Shown here one piece after another: positions 33,952 to 47,103 of a DNA stretch of 64,000 bases. A program made the translations under genes and the position numbers. The stretch lies in assembly GCA_029532415.1 (NCBI GenBank), contig JAQOTA010000061.1:186001-250000 (forward strand). Direction: 5' to 3'. How positions within the stretch are numbered: position 1 is the stretch's first letter; each line of letters begins with the position of its first letter. The DNA comes from Marasmius tenuissimus. Lineage: Eukaryota; Basidiomycota; Agaricomycetes; Agaricales; Marasmiaceae. The notes beneath the pieces are model-generated. The model saw nothing but the letters and a program-made list of their open reading frames with translations. It did no database searches and was not told the origin of the DNA.

Positions 33952-36900
33952 TTAGTGAAAAGTTAATCCTAAAGATTGCCTGAACAATTCAAACTTTGTT
34001 CTGCCAAGATTCTTCGTAAGAAGGTCTGCAGGTTGCTTAGCAGTTTCGACAAAGTATATTTTAACTTTGTTTTCTTTGACTGCTCCCCTAATAAAATGAT
34101 ACTGATTATCAATGTGTTTCGTCCTTTTATCAGTAGCTTCATTGCTGCTGAGGAAGATAGCACCTTGATTGTCACTGACACATGGTATCAATTTGATGGG
34201 AAAGTTTAATTCGTTCAATAACGACTTCATACAACATGCCTGACATGTACAGTCAGAAAGAGCCATATACTCTGCTTCTGTGAATGATAATGCAACAGTT
34301 TTTTGTTTCTGAGAAACCCAACAAACTGGTGCATCGGCAAGCTTTACGATATATCCAGTTTGTGACTTACAATCATCTTTATCAGTTGCCCAATCAGAGT
34401 CAGCAAAGGCAATCAATCCATGATTTGATTTCTCATCGTAAATAAGTTCATACCTTGCAGTGTGAACTAAATATTTCACAATGTATAAAGCCTGCTGTAG
34501 GTGTTCCTTGCTAGGATTCGCACCATACTGTGACATTTTGATTACAGCAAAAGAAATATCCGGACGTGTTCCAAGTGCCAGATAAAGCAATGATCCTATC
34601 ACTAATTGGAATCTATGCCTAATCTCGGGATTAACCTTCCCTTGGTTTTGGGTAGGATTATAGCCATCAGGCAATGGCGTATATGCCGTTTTGGCATTCA
34701 GAACTCCGAATCTACAAATTATCTTATCAAGATAGTCCCGCTGATCAAAGATCAGTGTGCGGTTCTTCCGATTACGAGTAATTCACATTCGTAAGAATTC
34801 TATAGGCTCGCCTAAATCTCGGCATTCCCAGATTTTCATGAAATCGCTTTTCAGTCTATTGACTAGGTTGCGATCTGGACCCATAAACAAGGCATCATCA
34901 ACATATACTACAGCAATAACCATATTGCCATTTTTGTTGAAGACATATACGCCAGCATCGGATAAGCATTGTTTGAATCCCAGACGTTTCATGGATTCAG
35001 TACATTGACGCCACCAGGCTCGAGATGCTTGTTTTAATCCATATAATGCTTTGCGTAACCTCCAAACCTTGCTGGAGTCCTCAACAAAGCCTTCAGGCTG
35101 TTCCATGTATATCTCCTCATCTAAGGCACCATACAGAAATGCTGTTTTAATGTCTAGCGCAGAGATCTCCCAATCTTCAAGCGCTGCTAGTGCCAATAGA
35201 AGTCGTACAGTTGCAAATTGTACTACAGGAGAGAACAACTCGTTATAGTCTATCCCTTGTTTTTGCGAAAATCCTTTTGCAACAAGTCTTGCCTTTTTAC
35301 GGCCATCAGACTTGATATCAAATACCCAGCAGGATTTAACCGCTTTTCGGCCTTTAGGTAGTGTAACCACATCAAAGATGTTTCGATCTTTCAGTGATTG
35401 TAATTCCAGTCTGCATGCTGCTTCCCAAGATGGTCGTTCATCTTTAGGACGTTTCTGGACTTGTTTATATGTCCATTCACGAATATCATCATAACTACTG
35501 GCCTGAAGACCATATAGTTGATGACCGTTATTCAGCAAATAAACCAGGTAATTTACTCCCCCTTCCTGAGCAAGGTCACGCATATTTTCATCTGTCTCCA
35601 TAGGAGTAACTGGATCAGGAACCCTTACTGGTATTGTTTCAGGTTCATTTGTCGGATTTATCTGACTTCTCCAGTGTGCTTCAGAGTCAATGTCGCATTC
35701 TATTTCTACAGGAGTCCTGTTTCCATAAACATTAAATGGTCGAACAGGTGGAAGTCTGGTTCTTGGTGGATTCCTTCTAGGAGCTGGTGGCTGATTTTGT
35801 ATATTTTGCCACTCGTCATAATCATCTCAACGAAAACTAAAAGGATTTGTTGCTCCTGAAGGACCAGCAGACCGTGGATCCGGACCATACTGATTAGGAT
35901 TAGTACCGGAACCTTTTGGTGATCCGGGTCCATCAGTAGGTGGATGATAACCATTGTGCACATCATCACTTTTATCATCCTGGTTCAGATCCATGAGAGG
36001 ATCTCCCCCATGCTCATGATCATCATCATGGGTATCTGGAGGGGGTGGTGGATCAAATGAATTGTTATCATTATTATGATCCTCATGGCCATCGTATGGG
36101 TATGATGGAAAGGGTATAGACTGGACAGATTTGTCAGTTTTATCAAACTCTATGGATCCGGGCAATTCCTTTTGACATTTAGGAGACCAGTTTTCATCGA
36201 AAACTGCTTGTGGAGTAATGTACACTGAATTGTTTGTTGTACGAAAGAACCGATAAGCTTTTGATCCGCTTTCATATCCAATGAATATCATTGCTTCTGA
36301 ATGCGGGGAAAGCTTGTTTTTCCGTTTCAGCAGGTACGCATAGGCACCACAACCAAAAGTCTTAAAATATGAGACATCTGGTTTCTTTCCTTCAAACAAT
36401 TCAACAGGTGTTTTATACTTCCTCGAACGTATAGGAGTTCTATTATAGATATGGACTGCTGTGAGAATTGCAAATTCCCACCAATTTTCAGGTGCACATG
36501 CCTGAAATTGCATAGCTTCAGATTTTTCTCGCAGAGTACAATTAAATCTTTCAGCTCGTCCATTTTGTTCATGCACATTGGGTGAACCTCTATTAGGAAA
36601 AATTCCAAGAGAGTTATACCAGGCCCACTGTTCATTTGAGAAGAATTCTCCTCCTCGATCAAAGTGTACGTGTTTGACCTTTTTATTAGTCTGGTGCCCC
36701 ACAAGAGCAAGCCAATTGCGTAGTTTTAGATCTGTATCACTCTTTTTACAGATTGGATATACCCATCCATACAAAGTTGCATCATCAAATAAAGTTAATG
36801 CATATTTGTTTTGATAGTAAGAGTGGGTAGGAAATTCAATCAAATCACCATGAACTAATTCTAGAGGCTCCTTTGCACGTTTTGAAGAAGAAGGGTATGG

Positions 36901-39900
36901 TTTTGCAACCATTTTGCCTTCCGCACAACCACGAAAAGGTTTATCTTCCTTAGAGATAGCCAATCTCTTTGGAAACCCTTTAACATTTTCCTCTAGTTTC
37001 TCTAGGACTTTGGGATTTATGTGTCCCATTCGCCTATGCCAAAGTTTGGAATCATGAATTGGGAAAGATGCGACTGATGTGAAGGAAGCTTCTCCCACAA
37101 GAATCTTCGCGTTCATCCATCGCAAATTATCTTCTCCATAGCTCAGATAAAAGCTCATGAGAAGAGAATTATCTTTCTTGCTCCGGATTGAAGTGGTATG
37201 TTGAATATTGACAGTACCATATCCTGTTATTTGCACTCGTGCTTTATCCCCAGCTAAAGTTGTAAGACTTAAAGGTGTTTCAAAAATCTGATAGTCTGAA
37301 AAATCTGTCATAAACGGAGTCACATGCACAGATGCACCGCTATCTAGTAGCCAGGCTTCTTGCATATTTTCAATTTCACAATCACTCATTAATGCAGAAC
37401 AATATGACTCTAGTTTTGTTGTAGCAAATACAGAAGTTAATCTAGTTTTTCTAGGTACTGAGTTCCTTAGTACATGATAGTTCTGCATTGAGTGTTTAGT
37501 GAAAGATTGACTATCAGAAGATTGAAATACTTGCCAGTCTCCACAATCATTACTTTCTGCCCATCCATCAACATCATCTACTCCTTCAAGGCCATCATCA
37601 TAATTTCGATCATCGAAGTATCTTTCATTTGATTGGAGTTGGATCTGTTGATATCCTTGTTGGATAAGAGCGAGTGTACGAGCTCTGCTTGTATCATACT
37701 CTTCTTGTCGTTGACGTTGATCCCTTTCTAAGTGTATATGTTCAGCATCCATTGCTGCTGACATTTGTGAATAATAAAGCTGCCATTCAACAAATTTTCT
37801 AGCTTGCTCTGGATTGTTATCATTAACAACCATAGATATGTTGCCAATGCTAGTTCCAGTTGCAATTTGTTGTTGAACTGGATCTATTTGCTGATGCTCA
37901 GGAAGTCTATTGATTTCAATGTCCATACTATTATTGACTCCAGGTCCGTAATTTTCAAATTGCGGATTCCTGGGATCATCGTCCGACATTACCCAAGGGT
38001 CAACCTCAGGTTGTTCTTCCGGATCTAGCATACTGCTATCTTCCAGTTCAGAAATATGAGGAGTCGGAATAGTAGTTCTAGGACGATCAGGTTCATCAAT
38101 ATAGTCTTCCTCTAGGGATTGGACTCCATAAAAAGATCCGGGTGAATCCGGTGGTGAAAGTGAAGGTCGTTCCAGGGTGTGTTCGAGTACAGGTGGAGTA
38201 GTCGCAGGTCTGTTGATAGATGCATATGTAGGAAAGGGTGGTGAATAAGAACGATTTTGCTCCTCAGCCATTCGAATATAGTTTCCAGGATAACAACTAT
38301 AGAATTCATAGTCCTGGATTGATCTTTCAAGTGCATTAGCTTCTGCTAGTACCATAAAGTCTTCAGGATAATAAATTGGAGATTCATTTTCCTTTGACAT
38401 TCTATGTGGCACATCAGCACAAGACATGGGAACATCGATATTTTTGTTGTTCATCCATTTATATAAGATCATATTTTCATTTATGGCTTCTCTCAAATAG
38501 ATTCTCGGCACAAGACACCATGTTTGGTGTCTACAGATAAATGCTTGTGCTCTGATATGTGAGTAAGGAAGAGTATTAAGCGTTCCATTCAACCATTTCC
38601 CTTCCAATTCTAGTTTAACCAGTGAATCCCAAAAGATCGGATTAAGAACATTTATCGGAAGATTTTCTTCCCTCAAGTATCTTGACTTGCGAAATACTTG
38701 AAAGATTGTCTTTCTTTGGTCTTTAACACCACCATATATGTCAATGTAGTCATTGACAGTACTGATCCAATTTTGATTATTGATATCAGTGATGACTCTA
38801 GAAAGATGTTGAACATTCCAGCTTCAATAATTGTGGTCACTGAAGAAACCTTGATCCTCTACTGATTCTACATGTAGAATTGGTTCATGTAAGTCTAATT
38901 CAAAGAGTGCATGTCTTGGAGTGAGATTATGAACTGCATCTCTTTGAATAGGGTACATTACAATTCAATTTGTAGTTCTGATAAGAATCCAGATCCAGAG
39001 TTTATGATCTGATTGTTTCTTAATCATATACTTTTGAGTATTGGCCATCACATTTCTCTTGCAATCATCATTTCTCCATGTATCTTCTATATCATAGAAG
39101 CGTGGAGCTTTAGGTGGCACAAGTCTCACTCCATTAAATATTTCTGGGTGAGGTCGAGGAATCCTAATTTCATCCGTAATACCCTTAGTATCCCATTGGT
39201 AGTTCTCTAGGAACCGCCATTGTATCTTTCTATTAGTGGGATTAAGAGTTGGTTTATTGTCTGAGTTATAATTCTCAGGCATAAACTTGGATATTTGATC
39301 AGGATCATTTCTTGGTAAAAGACGTGTGGCCCAAGGATCATATTCTACAAATGCATTATGGGGAGGCCATTCTTCAGTCTGTATGTTTACATTTGTAGGT
39401 TCCTCTTCGACATTCTGTCCTTCCTCAATTCTATCCGCAGACAGAATTGTCTCAGGACTCACCTGTCTATGAGGCATAGTGAAATTGATATGTTCTTCAC
39501 TATGTGATCTAATGCCATAAGAGTTCTCAGATTCATTTTCTGAGGAAGAGACCCCAACCAGAGTTGGCATGGGATCACCATTGCTGTCATATGGTTGTTC
39601 TGTGGAAGCTGTGGAAGCTGATGAAGCAATTGCCTCATCAATTTGTTGAACTTGTTCATCTATTTGAGCAGTTCAACGTGCATTCCATTCAGCAACAGAA
39701 ATAAAACACTCTGGGTGTCCTTCTCTATTGGCAGCAATTCTCTCTTCTAGGCATGCAAGTTGTAAATCATATGTGTTTTGGAATGGATTTGGTGCAGTAG
39801 TACTACCAGTTGAATAATGATAGGACATATGAACGTGTTTAGGACCAGCCATTTCACGTTCAAAAGTTGAACTTGTCAACTTTTTAACTGCATTTTCACG

Positions 39901-40100
39901 AATTTCAGAAGATGAAAGTTCCTCAAGAGGTTCAATTACCGCTGCATGCGATTTTTGTCCCCCTTCTTGAGTACTTTTCTGTTTTCCTTTGCCTTTCTGC
40001 TTCTTTCCGCCTTTCTTCTTCTTAGAAGACGATTTCCCACTTGGGTTCTGGTTGTTCTGGTTCTGGTTTCTATTATTATTTTTCTTTTGGTTCAAAGAAC
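33952..40100 (-). pseudogene. gag-pol of copia B: Gag end, long linker, PR, INT, RT, RNase H
   Basis: On the minus strand this is one continuous register. It holds a Lys-rich Gag segment (SSKKKKGGKKQKGKGKQ), then about 740 residues of acidic, Ser/Pro-rich linker. Protease follows (EAWLLDSGASVHVTPF), then integrase with HRRMGHINPKVLEK and the triad segments TLFDDATLYGW, VHFDRGGEFFS and HEQNGRAERF. Next come RT (DIKTAFLYGALDEEIYMEQP and VVYVDDALFMGPD) and RNase H (KTVALSFTEAEYMALSD, VSDNQGAIFLSSNE). Five in-frame TGA codons (near 39673, 38965, 38823, 35827 and 34783) interrupt it, with no frameshift. In the integrase zinc finger, FRGCAEGK replaces the CxGC of the other copia copies. Confidence 0.85.
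40096..40100. repeat. Target-site duplication AGAAC of copia C
   Basis: AGAAC occurs at 40096-40100 and again at 46189-46193. Removing the element and one copy restores the frame of copia B's gag. Confidence 0.92.
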
Positions 40101-40358
40101 TGTTGAATCCGGACTACCGGATATATGGACCGTTGTATCGGGCCGCATATATGCTTCAATTGTTTCACTATGATCTATGCTATTCCTAGTCACTCCTGTT
40201 ATAGTAGATACAGCCACCTCTGTATAGTATATAAGTAGCTCTGTATCTACATGCAATACCAGTACTTTTACTACTCTCGTTGCTGCCTCTAAGCCTATCT
40301 CCAGGTGAGCTAGTCTGTCCCATGCTGCCACTGCGTGGGCAGGACCTCTGCCTCAACA
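40101..40358 (+). repeat. 5' LTR of copia C
   Basis: 258 bp, TGTTGAATCC to CCTCAACA, identical to 45931-46188. A TATATAAGTAGC sequence near 40228 is a plausible TATA box. Confidence 0.92.
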
Positions 40359-40371
40359 GGTTATGGGCCCC
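40359..40371 (+). other. Primer-binding site of copia C
   Basis: GGTTATGGGCCCC directly after the LTR, the same initiator Met-tRNA anticodon match as in copia A, B and D. Confidence 0.75.
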
Positions 40372-40686
40372 GGTGCCCTATCGATGTGCCCTGCGATGGC
40401 AGCTCTCTAGGATGTGCACCTTTACTGTGTGCTGCCTATGATGATGCGCTATTGTGGTCGTTGCACTCGATGACCATCGTGACTGCTTAATCGCTGTCGT
40501 GATGGACAGACCGTTAACACCGGTTCTGGACCTGTGAAGTCGACATCTTCATTGATGTTTGACAATGGTGGACTGTGTCCTCAACAACGATCAATGGCTA
40601 TCGCCGTTGACCGTGCAGTGATTTCTTTTATCATTGCCTATGATGATGAACCTATGCTGATCGTTGTTTTATTACTCCAGATCGCT

Positions 40687-43600
40687 ATGGCTCCTGTTAT
40701 GTCTACCCTTATCCCCACCGTTGAGGTCTTCAGCGGTGTCAACTGGCGCAAGTGGTCCAAGGGTCTTGGTACCTATGCCATGATCAACGAGTTCTACGAC
40801 CACTACACCAACGATGATCCTGAACCTGATGCCCCTGACAAACCTACCGAACCGACTGAACCGAAAGCAACTACTCGCACTGTCACTGTTGCTGCTACAA
40901 CTACAACTGAAGCGACTACACGCACGGAGACGGTCTCTCCTACCGACGCTCAGATGCAGCAGTATGCTAGGGACCTGGAGCAGTATGCTAACACTTTGGA
41001 GAGGTATGAGAAGGAGGTTATCAGGTATGAAAAGGATAGTCGACGTTGGAAGAAGTATGAATTCAAGGCCATGGATACACTATGTGCCACCACCACCATT
41101 GCCGTGCAGAGTATTATTGAGGATGATGATACGGCTTGGGGTGCTTGGGAGAAGATCAAAGCTCGTTATGGTCAACAGACCTCTGTGTCTGTTTGGGCTG
41201 ACTTCAAGTCGGTCATGGAGTTTCGTTTGTCCGGTGGTAACCCCGTTCCCGAGATTGCTAAACTCGAACTCCTATTCGGCCAGCTCACTGAAGCTCAGAT
41301 CGATCTTCCTACTCTCGTCAGAGCCATGCTCCTCCTTTCTACCATTCCACAGTCATGGGCCAACGCTCGTGAATGCGCTACCAATGGTAACTCGCCAGCT
41401 GAACTTACTTTTGAAGTGGCTCGTGATACCGTCATTAACCACTATGAATCCCGGAAACCCGCTCCTCTCGCGTCGCGCATTTCTTCTGTCAAGAAGAAGG
41501 ACAAGGACCCGAAGTTTAACCAACAGTCTAATCCTCCTTCGTCGGCGTCTAACAATAACAGCCAATCTAAGAACGACAACGACCAGAAGAAGAAGAATAA
41601 CCGACGTGGCAGGAAGAAGAAGGGTGATTCTCAGGACAACAAGGGTGACTCCTCTCACAAGGGTCATTCTCATTTCGCTTCCCTCTCTCATTTGTCCATC
41701 TCATCACCACCCATCGTTCCTGATACTCCATCTGTCGTACATCCCGTGGACCAATCCCAGGATCCACTCCACATGCAGTGTTTCTCCAGTGCTACCTCGG
41801 GTGGTACTGTTTTTGAGAATGCTCAGGCTGCTCGCAGTCTTGCTGATCATCTTGGTGTTCCCAAGTATGCCCACGTCCTTGAACCTATGGAACAGGGATA
41901 TGTGGCTGCTTCCTCTTCCTCCCTTAAGCATTGTATTGATGGTCCCTTCTCCTCTGCTCCACCTGCAAAGTGTGCTAAGAGCGTTGGAAAGGTTTACGAC
42001 CTCTATGACTCTTTCTATGAGGACTCCAACTCTGAACGTGAGGATCGTATTGCGTTAAATGCTGTTAATGATTCTTTGCATATGGAGATTGCGAGTGGAA
42101 GTGCCATGGAGATTGACAGCAAGAGTGCAGATGCCACTGGTTTTTCCGACAATGTTGAGTATGATTCGGTCTCCATTGGATCTGAGGAATCTGACGATGA
42201 CAGGCAAGTGCCTTATCTCAGTCTTTCTTCTAACACTGATACAAACCTACAGTGCGCCGCTCTATTAGCCGCTTCTAAATGTAGTAGTTCGGATATCGTG
42301 TCCCATATGAAATTTGCGCAATATATTGGTGATCACTTTGCCACATGTGCCAATTGTAAGGGAAAGAAGGCGACTGGAAGCTCGCAAGAGTGGATTGTCG
42401 ATTCGGGTGCTTCATCGCACTTTACTTATGATCTCGAAGATTTTTGCTGAGTACGAACCCATGAATAATGGACCGCAGCTAAACACTGCACAGAAGGACA
42501 ACCCTATCCAAATTAAAGGGAAAGGGACTGTGTTCATCTCTCATTCTGTTGAAGGATCTGACGGTCGTATGGAGGAACGCATTACGCGACTCTATCCTGT
42601 CTATTATGTTCCGCTTCTGTCAATTCGACTTCTCTCTCTCGGAGAATTCTTGCAAGGTGGTCTGCAAGTACGCGGATCGTCTAGCAAATTGGCTTTTTAT
42701 CAAAAGGGTCGACGCCAGTCATTGGTATCTTACCCGCTCATGCCTGGTCAAACCATTTATTGGGTTAGCTCGCAGAAAGCTTCTGCTCGTAGCTTAATGG
42801 CCAAGTCAACGATGGATAAAGTTGACTACAAGGTTCTACACAGACGTTTCGGACATTGTTCAGACAAGGCTCTGGATAAAGCTCGGAAGCATACAAAAAA
42901 CTTCCCGAAATTCGACCGAAAACCGAAGAAAACCCGGTTATGCCAAGGTTGTGCAGAAGGAAAGATGCACTCCAGATCGTTCCCTGACTCCACTACCCGT
43001 GCCTCGAAACCCTTCGAGAAAATCCACTCCGACCTTAAACAATTCCCCACTGAGTCGTACCACAAATACAAATGGTATATGTCGTTTGTCGACGACTGTA
43101 CTTCACATGGCTGGACAATGCTCATGCGACGCAAATCTGACTCTGTCAAGATGCTCCGTGACTTTATTGTTATGGTGAAGGTACAATTCGGTGTTGATAT
43201 TAAAGAATGGATGTCCGATGGAGGGGGAGAGTACAAATCGGATGCCTTCGATGATGTACTAAAGGAGCACGGTATCAAAATTCTGACTAGCATTCCATAC
43301 ACGCCGGAACAGAATGGTTGTGCAGAACAGTTCAATCAGACCATTGTCGAGAAAGCTCAGGCTCTTCGCTTTGATGCTTGTCTTCCACCTTCTTAGTGGG
43401 AATTCTGTGTGTTGCACGCTGTTGCACTTCACAATCGGACGCCGTCCCAGCGTTTACGTTGGTTGACCCCGCATGAGAAGTTGCATGGCAGTGCACCGGA
43501 TGTTTCGGATCTTCGAGTCTTCGAATGTGCAGCGTATGCGTTTATTCCGGAAAAGCGTCGAGTTAACAAGTTATCTCCGCGTTCGGAACTGATGACCTTC

Positions 43601-45889
43601 ATCGGTTTTCAGGAAGGCATGAAAGGATATGTCTTCATGAAGATGTCCAACAATAGTATCTTCAAAAGCGCTACTGCTCTGTTCGATGAAAAATTGTTCC
43701 CAAAGTGTTCTGATAAGAGACCTCGTGGCTTTACCCTGGTGGGTGAAATCCCTGAAATACCGCCGGTATTGGGTGAAAATCCCAACCTCTCTTCGGATAG
43801 TGATGATGATTCGTCTGATGACGATCTTTATCCTCCCGAGAACCTTCCAAAGCGATCGGAATCTCCTCATGACGATGATGGAGATGGTACTGTACCTCAG
43901 GGTGAACGTCAACACTCTGATCCTGATCCTCCGTTCCAGCCTCCCAGGCCACCTACACCTGTGGGTGGTAAAGAGCAGACTCCGCCGCCAAGGCGTTCAG
44001 GCAGGAAACGGACGGGTACTAAGCAACCTGATAATATATTTGGTGAACAACGAGACCCAAATAATCCCTCGCGCATTGTGCGTGATATGGAGAGAAATTC
44101 TACGTGGAGAGATGCCACGGGTGATAGAGAACCCATGGATCCACCTACTACTCGTAGGAGAGGCAGACCCAGAAAAGTTCCTGGGACTAATCGTGCCAGT
44201 CTGTCTACCATGTGTAACTCCAGGGGGAGTCAGCCCGCTAGCTTAGTGCAACAATGATCCCAGGAAGGGGGAGTAGGTTTTGTGATTTATCTGTTAAATC
44301 GGGCAGTTCCTGTTCACGATGACCTCACCGATATGTCAAACGTTCGAGAGTGGACTCTCCGTGACATACTGAAGCTGCCTGCTGAGCAGCAGAGAGAATG
44401 GAAGGCTGCTTGCCACGATGAACTAGAGGCTCTTCGCAAGCGCAAGGTCTTCAAATTGGTTGACCTACCTAAAGGTCGCAAGGCTGTCAAAAACAGATGG
44501 GTGTTTGACGTTAAGTCAGATGGTCGAAAGAAAGCTCGACTTGTTGCCAAGGGTTTCTCTCAGGTCGAAGGTGTCGACTTTGATGAGATCTTCTCACCAG
44601 TTGTGCGGTTTGAAACTGTACGGATGATGCTTGCACTTGCAGCTCTCAAAAACTGGCACATTTAGGCATTGGATGTGAAGAACGCCTTCCTTTATGGCAA
44701 ACTTAAAGAAGAGATCTATATGGATCAACCTGAAGGTTTCAAGGTTAAGGGTCAGGAAGGCAAAGTCTATCGCCTTCGCCGTGCATTATATGGACTGAAG
44801 CAAGCCGCTCTTGAGTGGTGGCGTGCCCTCAGCTCGTCCATGGAAGTAATGGGCTTCAAACGCTTAACTTCCGATGCAGGTCTCTTCATCTGCAAAGATC
44901 GTGAGACTGGTGAAGAATGTATCGCTTTGATCTATGTCGACGATGCATTATTCCTTGGACCCAACAAAGCCTTTGTCGAAAAGAAGAAAGCCGAGTTTAT
45001 GGCTCGTTGGGAATGCCGTGATCCTGGAGAAGTCAAAGAGTTCTTGCGCATGCGTATTCATTGCAGAGGCCGTAAAATCCTTCTTGACCAGACCGAATAT
45101 TTGAAGAAGGTCTTGAAACGATTTGGCATGCAGAATGCAAAAGCAGCAGATACTCCTCTTCTCGCCGGCTATATTCCACAACCCAACGAAGGTCCTGTTG
45201 ATCCCGAACGTCGTGCTCGATATCAATCAGTGATTGGATCGCTTCTGTATATCATGCTTGGCACTCGTCCAGATATTGCCTACGCTGTTACAAAGCTTTC
45301 TCAATTCTCTGCTAATCCATCGGAGGATCACCTGAAGAAGGCGCTTTATATTTGCCGCTATCTTGCAGGAACTCCAGACTATGCACTGGTCTATGATGGT
45401 GCCTCTGACGGAGGTTTACTAGCATTCACTGATTCTGACTGGGCTGCTGATCCTATCAAGCGTCGGTCGATCACGGGCTATTTCTTCAAATTGGCAGGTG
45501 GCATCTTCTGTTGGCAATCACGTGCCCAGAAGACTGTTGCGCTTTCATCCACTGAAGCTGAATACATGGCGCTATCCGACTGTAGTCGTCAGGCTGTGTG
45601 GATTCGAGAGTTACTCTCTGAACTTGGGATTGATATGACTCCCGTTCCCATATGTGGAGATAATCAAGGCTTGATTTTTATCGCCTCTAACCCAGTTCAA
45701 GAACGTCGCACCAAACACATTGATATTCGCTATCATTACATTCGCGAATGTGTTTCAGACCGTAAGGTTGATCTTTTCTTTATTGACGGTGCCTACAATC
45801 CTGCGGACATGTTTACCAAGAATTTGGGTCATGTCAAGTTCTCCGCTTTTAGAGAACATCTTGGACTTGAATTTTATTCGTCCGAATAG
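40687..45889 (+). pseudogene. gag-pol of copia C, disabled at four points
   Basis: Gag starts at the ATG 40687 (MAPVMSTLIPTVEVFSGVNW), with an acidic/Thr-rich insert and a Lys/Arg tail, and runs into protease (EWIVDSGASSHFTYDLEDF). At about 42440 an extra T in a T-run shifts the frame: GATTTTTGCTGA, where copia D reads DFAEYE without interruption. Integrase follows with HRRFGHCSDKALDKA, LCQGCAEGKMHSRSF, FVDDCTSHGW, SDGGGEYKSD and EQNGCAEQFNQ, then TAG near 43394 in place of the Trp expected before WEF. TGA near 44255 and TAG near 44663 interrupt the linker and RT. RT (IYVDDALFLGPN) and RNase H (KTVALSSTEAEYMALSD) then run open to the stop at 45889. Confidence 0.88.
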
Positions 45890-45930
45890 ACGCTTCGTGC
45901 TCTACTTGTGCTGCACTTAGCGAGGGGGAG

Positions 45931-46188
45931 TGTTGAATCCGGACTACCGGATATATGGACCGTTGTATCGGGCCGCATATATGCTTCAATTGTTTCACTA
46001 TGATCTATGCTATTCCTAGTCACTCCTGTTATAGTAGATACAGCCACCTCTGTATAGTATATAAGTAGCTCTGTATCTACATGCAATACCAGTACTTTTA
46101 CTACTCTCGTTGCTGCCTCTAAGCCTATCTCCAGGTGAGCTAGTCTGTCCCATGCTGCCACTGCGTGGGCAGGACCTCTGCCTCAACA
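45931..46188 (+). repeat. 3' LTR of copia C
   Basis: 258 bp, identical to the 5' LTR, preceded by the polypurine tract and followed by AGAAC. Confidence 0.92.
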
Positions 46189-46193
46189 AGAAC

Positions 46194-47103
46194 CACCAGA
46201 TTTGTTACCAGGACGATTTGATTGACCAGACCAGTTGGGAGCGGATTGATATCTATTAATGCCAGATATTTTGGCATTATGCGCAGCATAAGCAGGAGGT
46301 ACAGAGTTTCCACTTCTTCTATTCCATTCATTACTGATTCCAGCGATAATATCTGTTGGTTTCAATTCTTCTTTCTTCATGCGAGTAACATGCTGCTAGA
46401 AGAGTTGCCAACACTTCTCCAGTAGTTTAGCTGTGACCATAAGGCAAAACAGCTCGTCTGAAATTGTTACACCCAGTTCTTCTTTATTCATCAACATAAA
46501 GTTTATCCCAGGAACTGGGTTTATGTTGTCAAAGAATTGGACGTTATGGAGTTGCATATATAAATTAAGCAACTGTGAAGAAGACTGAGTCCCAAAGATT
46601 TCCCTAAATTTTGCCAGAGTGTTCGGAACTGAAGTTCTATCAATGTGTGGTTTATGAATACACTTTGTTCGCATCATAATAATTCCGATTATCTTATCTC
46701 GTTTGGCTGTCCATTCTATCAGCACAGTATTTTCAGCATCCATAGCTGGATTTGACTGTTGTGGCGCTGTTTCTTCTACCATGGTTGGAATTCCATTAGA
46801 GAATAGAAAGCCTTCGATTAATTGGTACCACTCTTTGAAGTTCGAACCATCATCTAACAAAACTGGAATTAAATTAATGCCTCCCGACCCATTCAGAAAA
46901 CTACTCTCTGTTACATGCGAATGAATTGGATCCATAGTATATACTTCTACTGCATTCCCCACATCCACACCAAAGGTGTGTCCCAATGTGTTTTTGACCG
47001 GCATTGCTGGAGGTTCTGAAAAGACCCCTGGTGATTGTGGTAAATGTATAGAAGAGCCTGATTGGTTAGACATATTGAGGTCTGCCAAAAGTCCCGTGAG
47101 CAT
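46194..47103 (-). pseudogene. N-terminal gag of copia B
   Basis: The minus-strand frame begins near the ATG at 47103 (MLTGLLADLNMSNQSG) and encodes a Gag with the copia-type INLIPVLLDDGSNFKEWYQL and TLAKFREIFGTQSSSQLLNL. TAG near 46396 stands where CAG is likely (LF-stop-QHVTRMKKEE). After it the frame remains open to the copia C insertion and resumes at 40100 in the same register, because the 6093 bp added by copia C and its duplication is a multiple of three. Confidence 0.8.

Larger units (their letters stand above)
40101..46188 (+). mobile_element. Ty1/copia retrotransposon C, identical LTRs, nested in copia B gag
   Basis: A complete 6088-bp element with 258-bp LTRs (40101-40358 and 45931-46188) that are identical at every position I compared, TG..CA ends and the duplication AGAAC. 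The primer-binding site GGTTATGGGCCCC (40359-40371) and purine tract GCGAGGGGGAG (before 45931) are in place. Identical LTRs mean a very recent insertion. The coding region is nevertheless broken by one frameshift and three stops. It is related to A and D but belongs to a different family: its Gag has a different start and its LTR is shorter. Confidence 0.93.

Noticed and set aside
33952..40100. TGA recoding in copia B
   Set aside because: It is not impossible, but each TGA sits where CGA is plausible and other elements in the window show the same change, so ordinary deamination is simpler.
40814..42058. 414-aa plus-strand frame overlapping copia C gag
   Set aside because: It is in the wrong frame relative to Gag, Arg/Leu-rich and without homology. 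Gag in the neighbouring frame matches copia structure.
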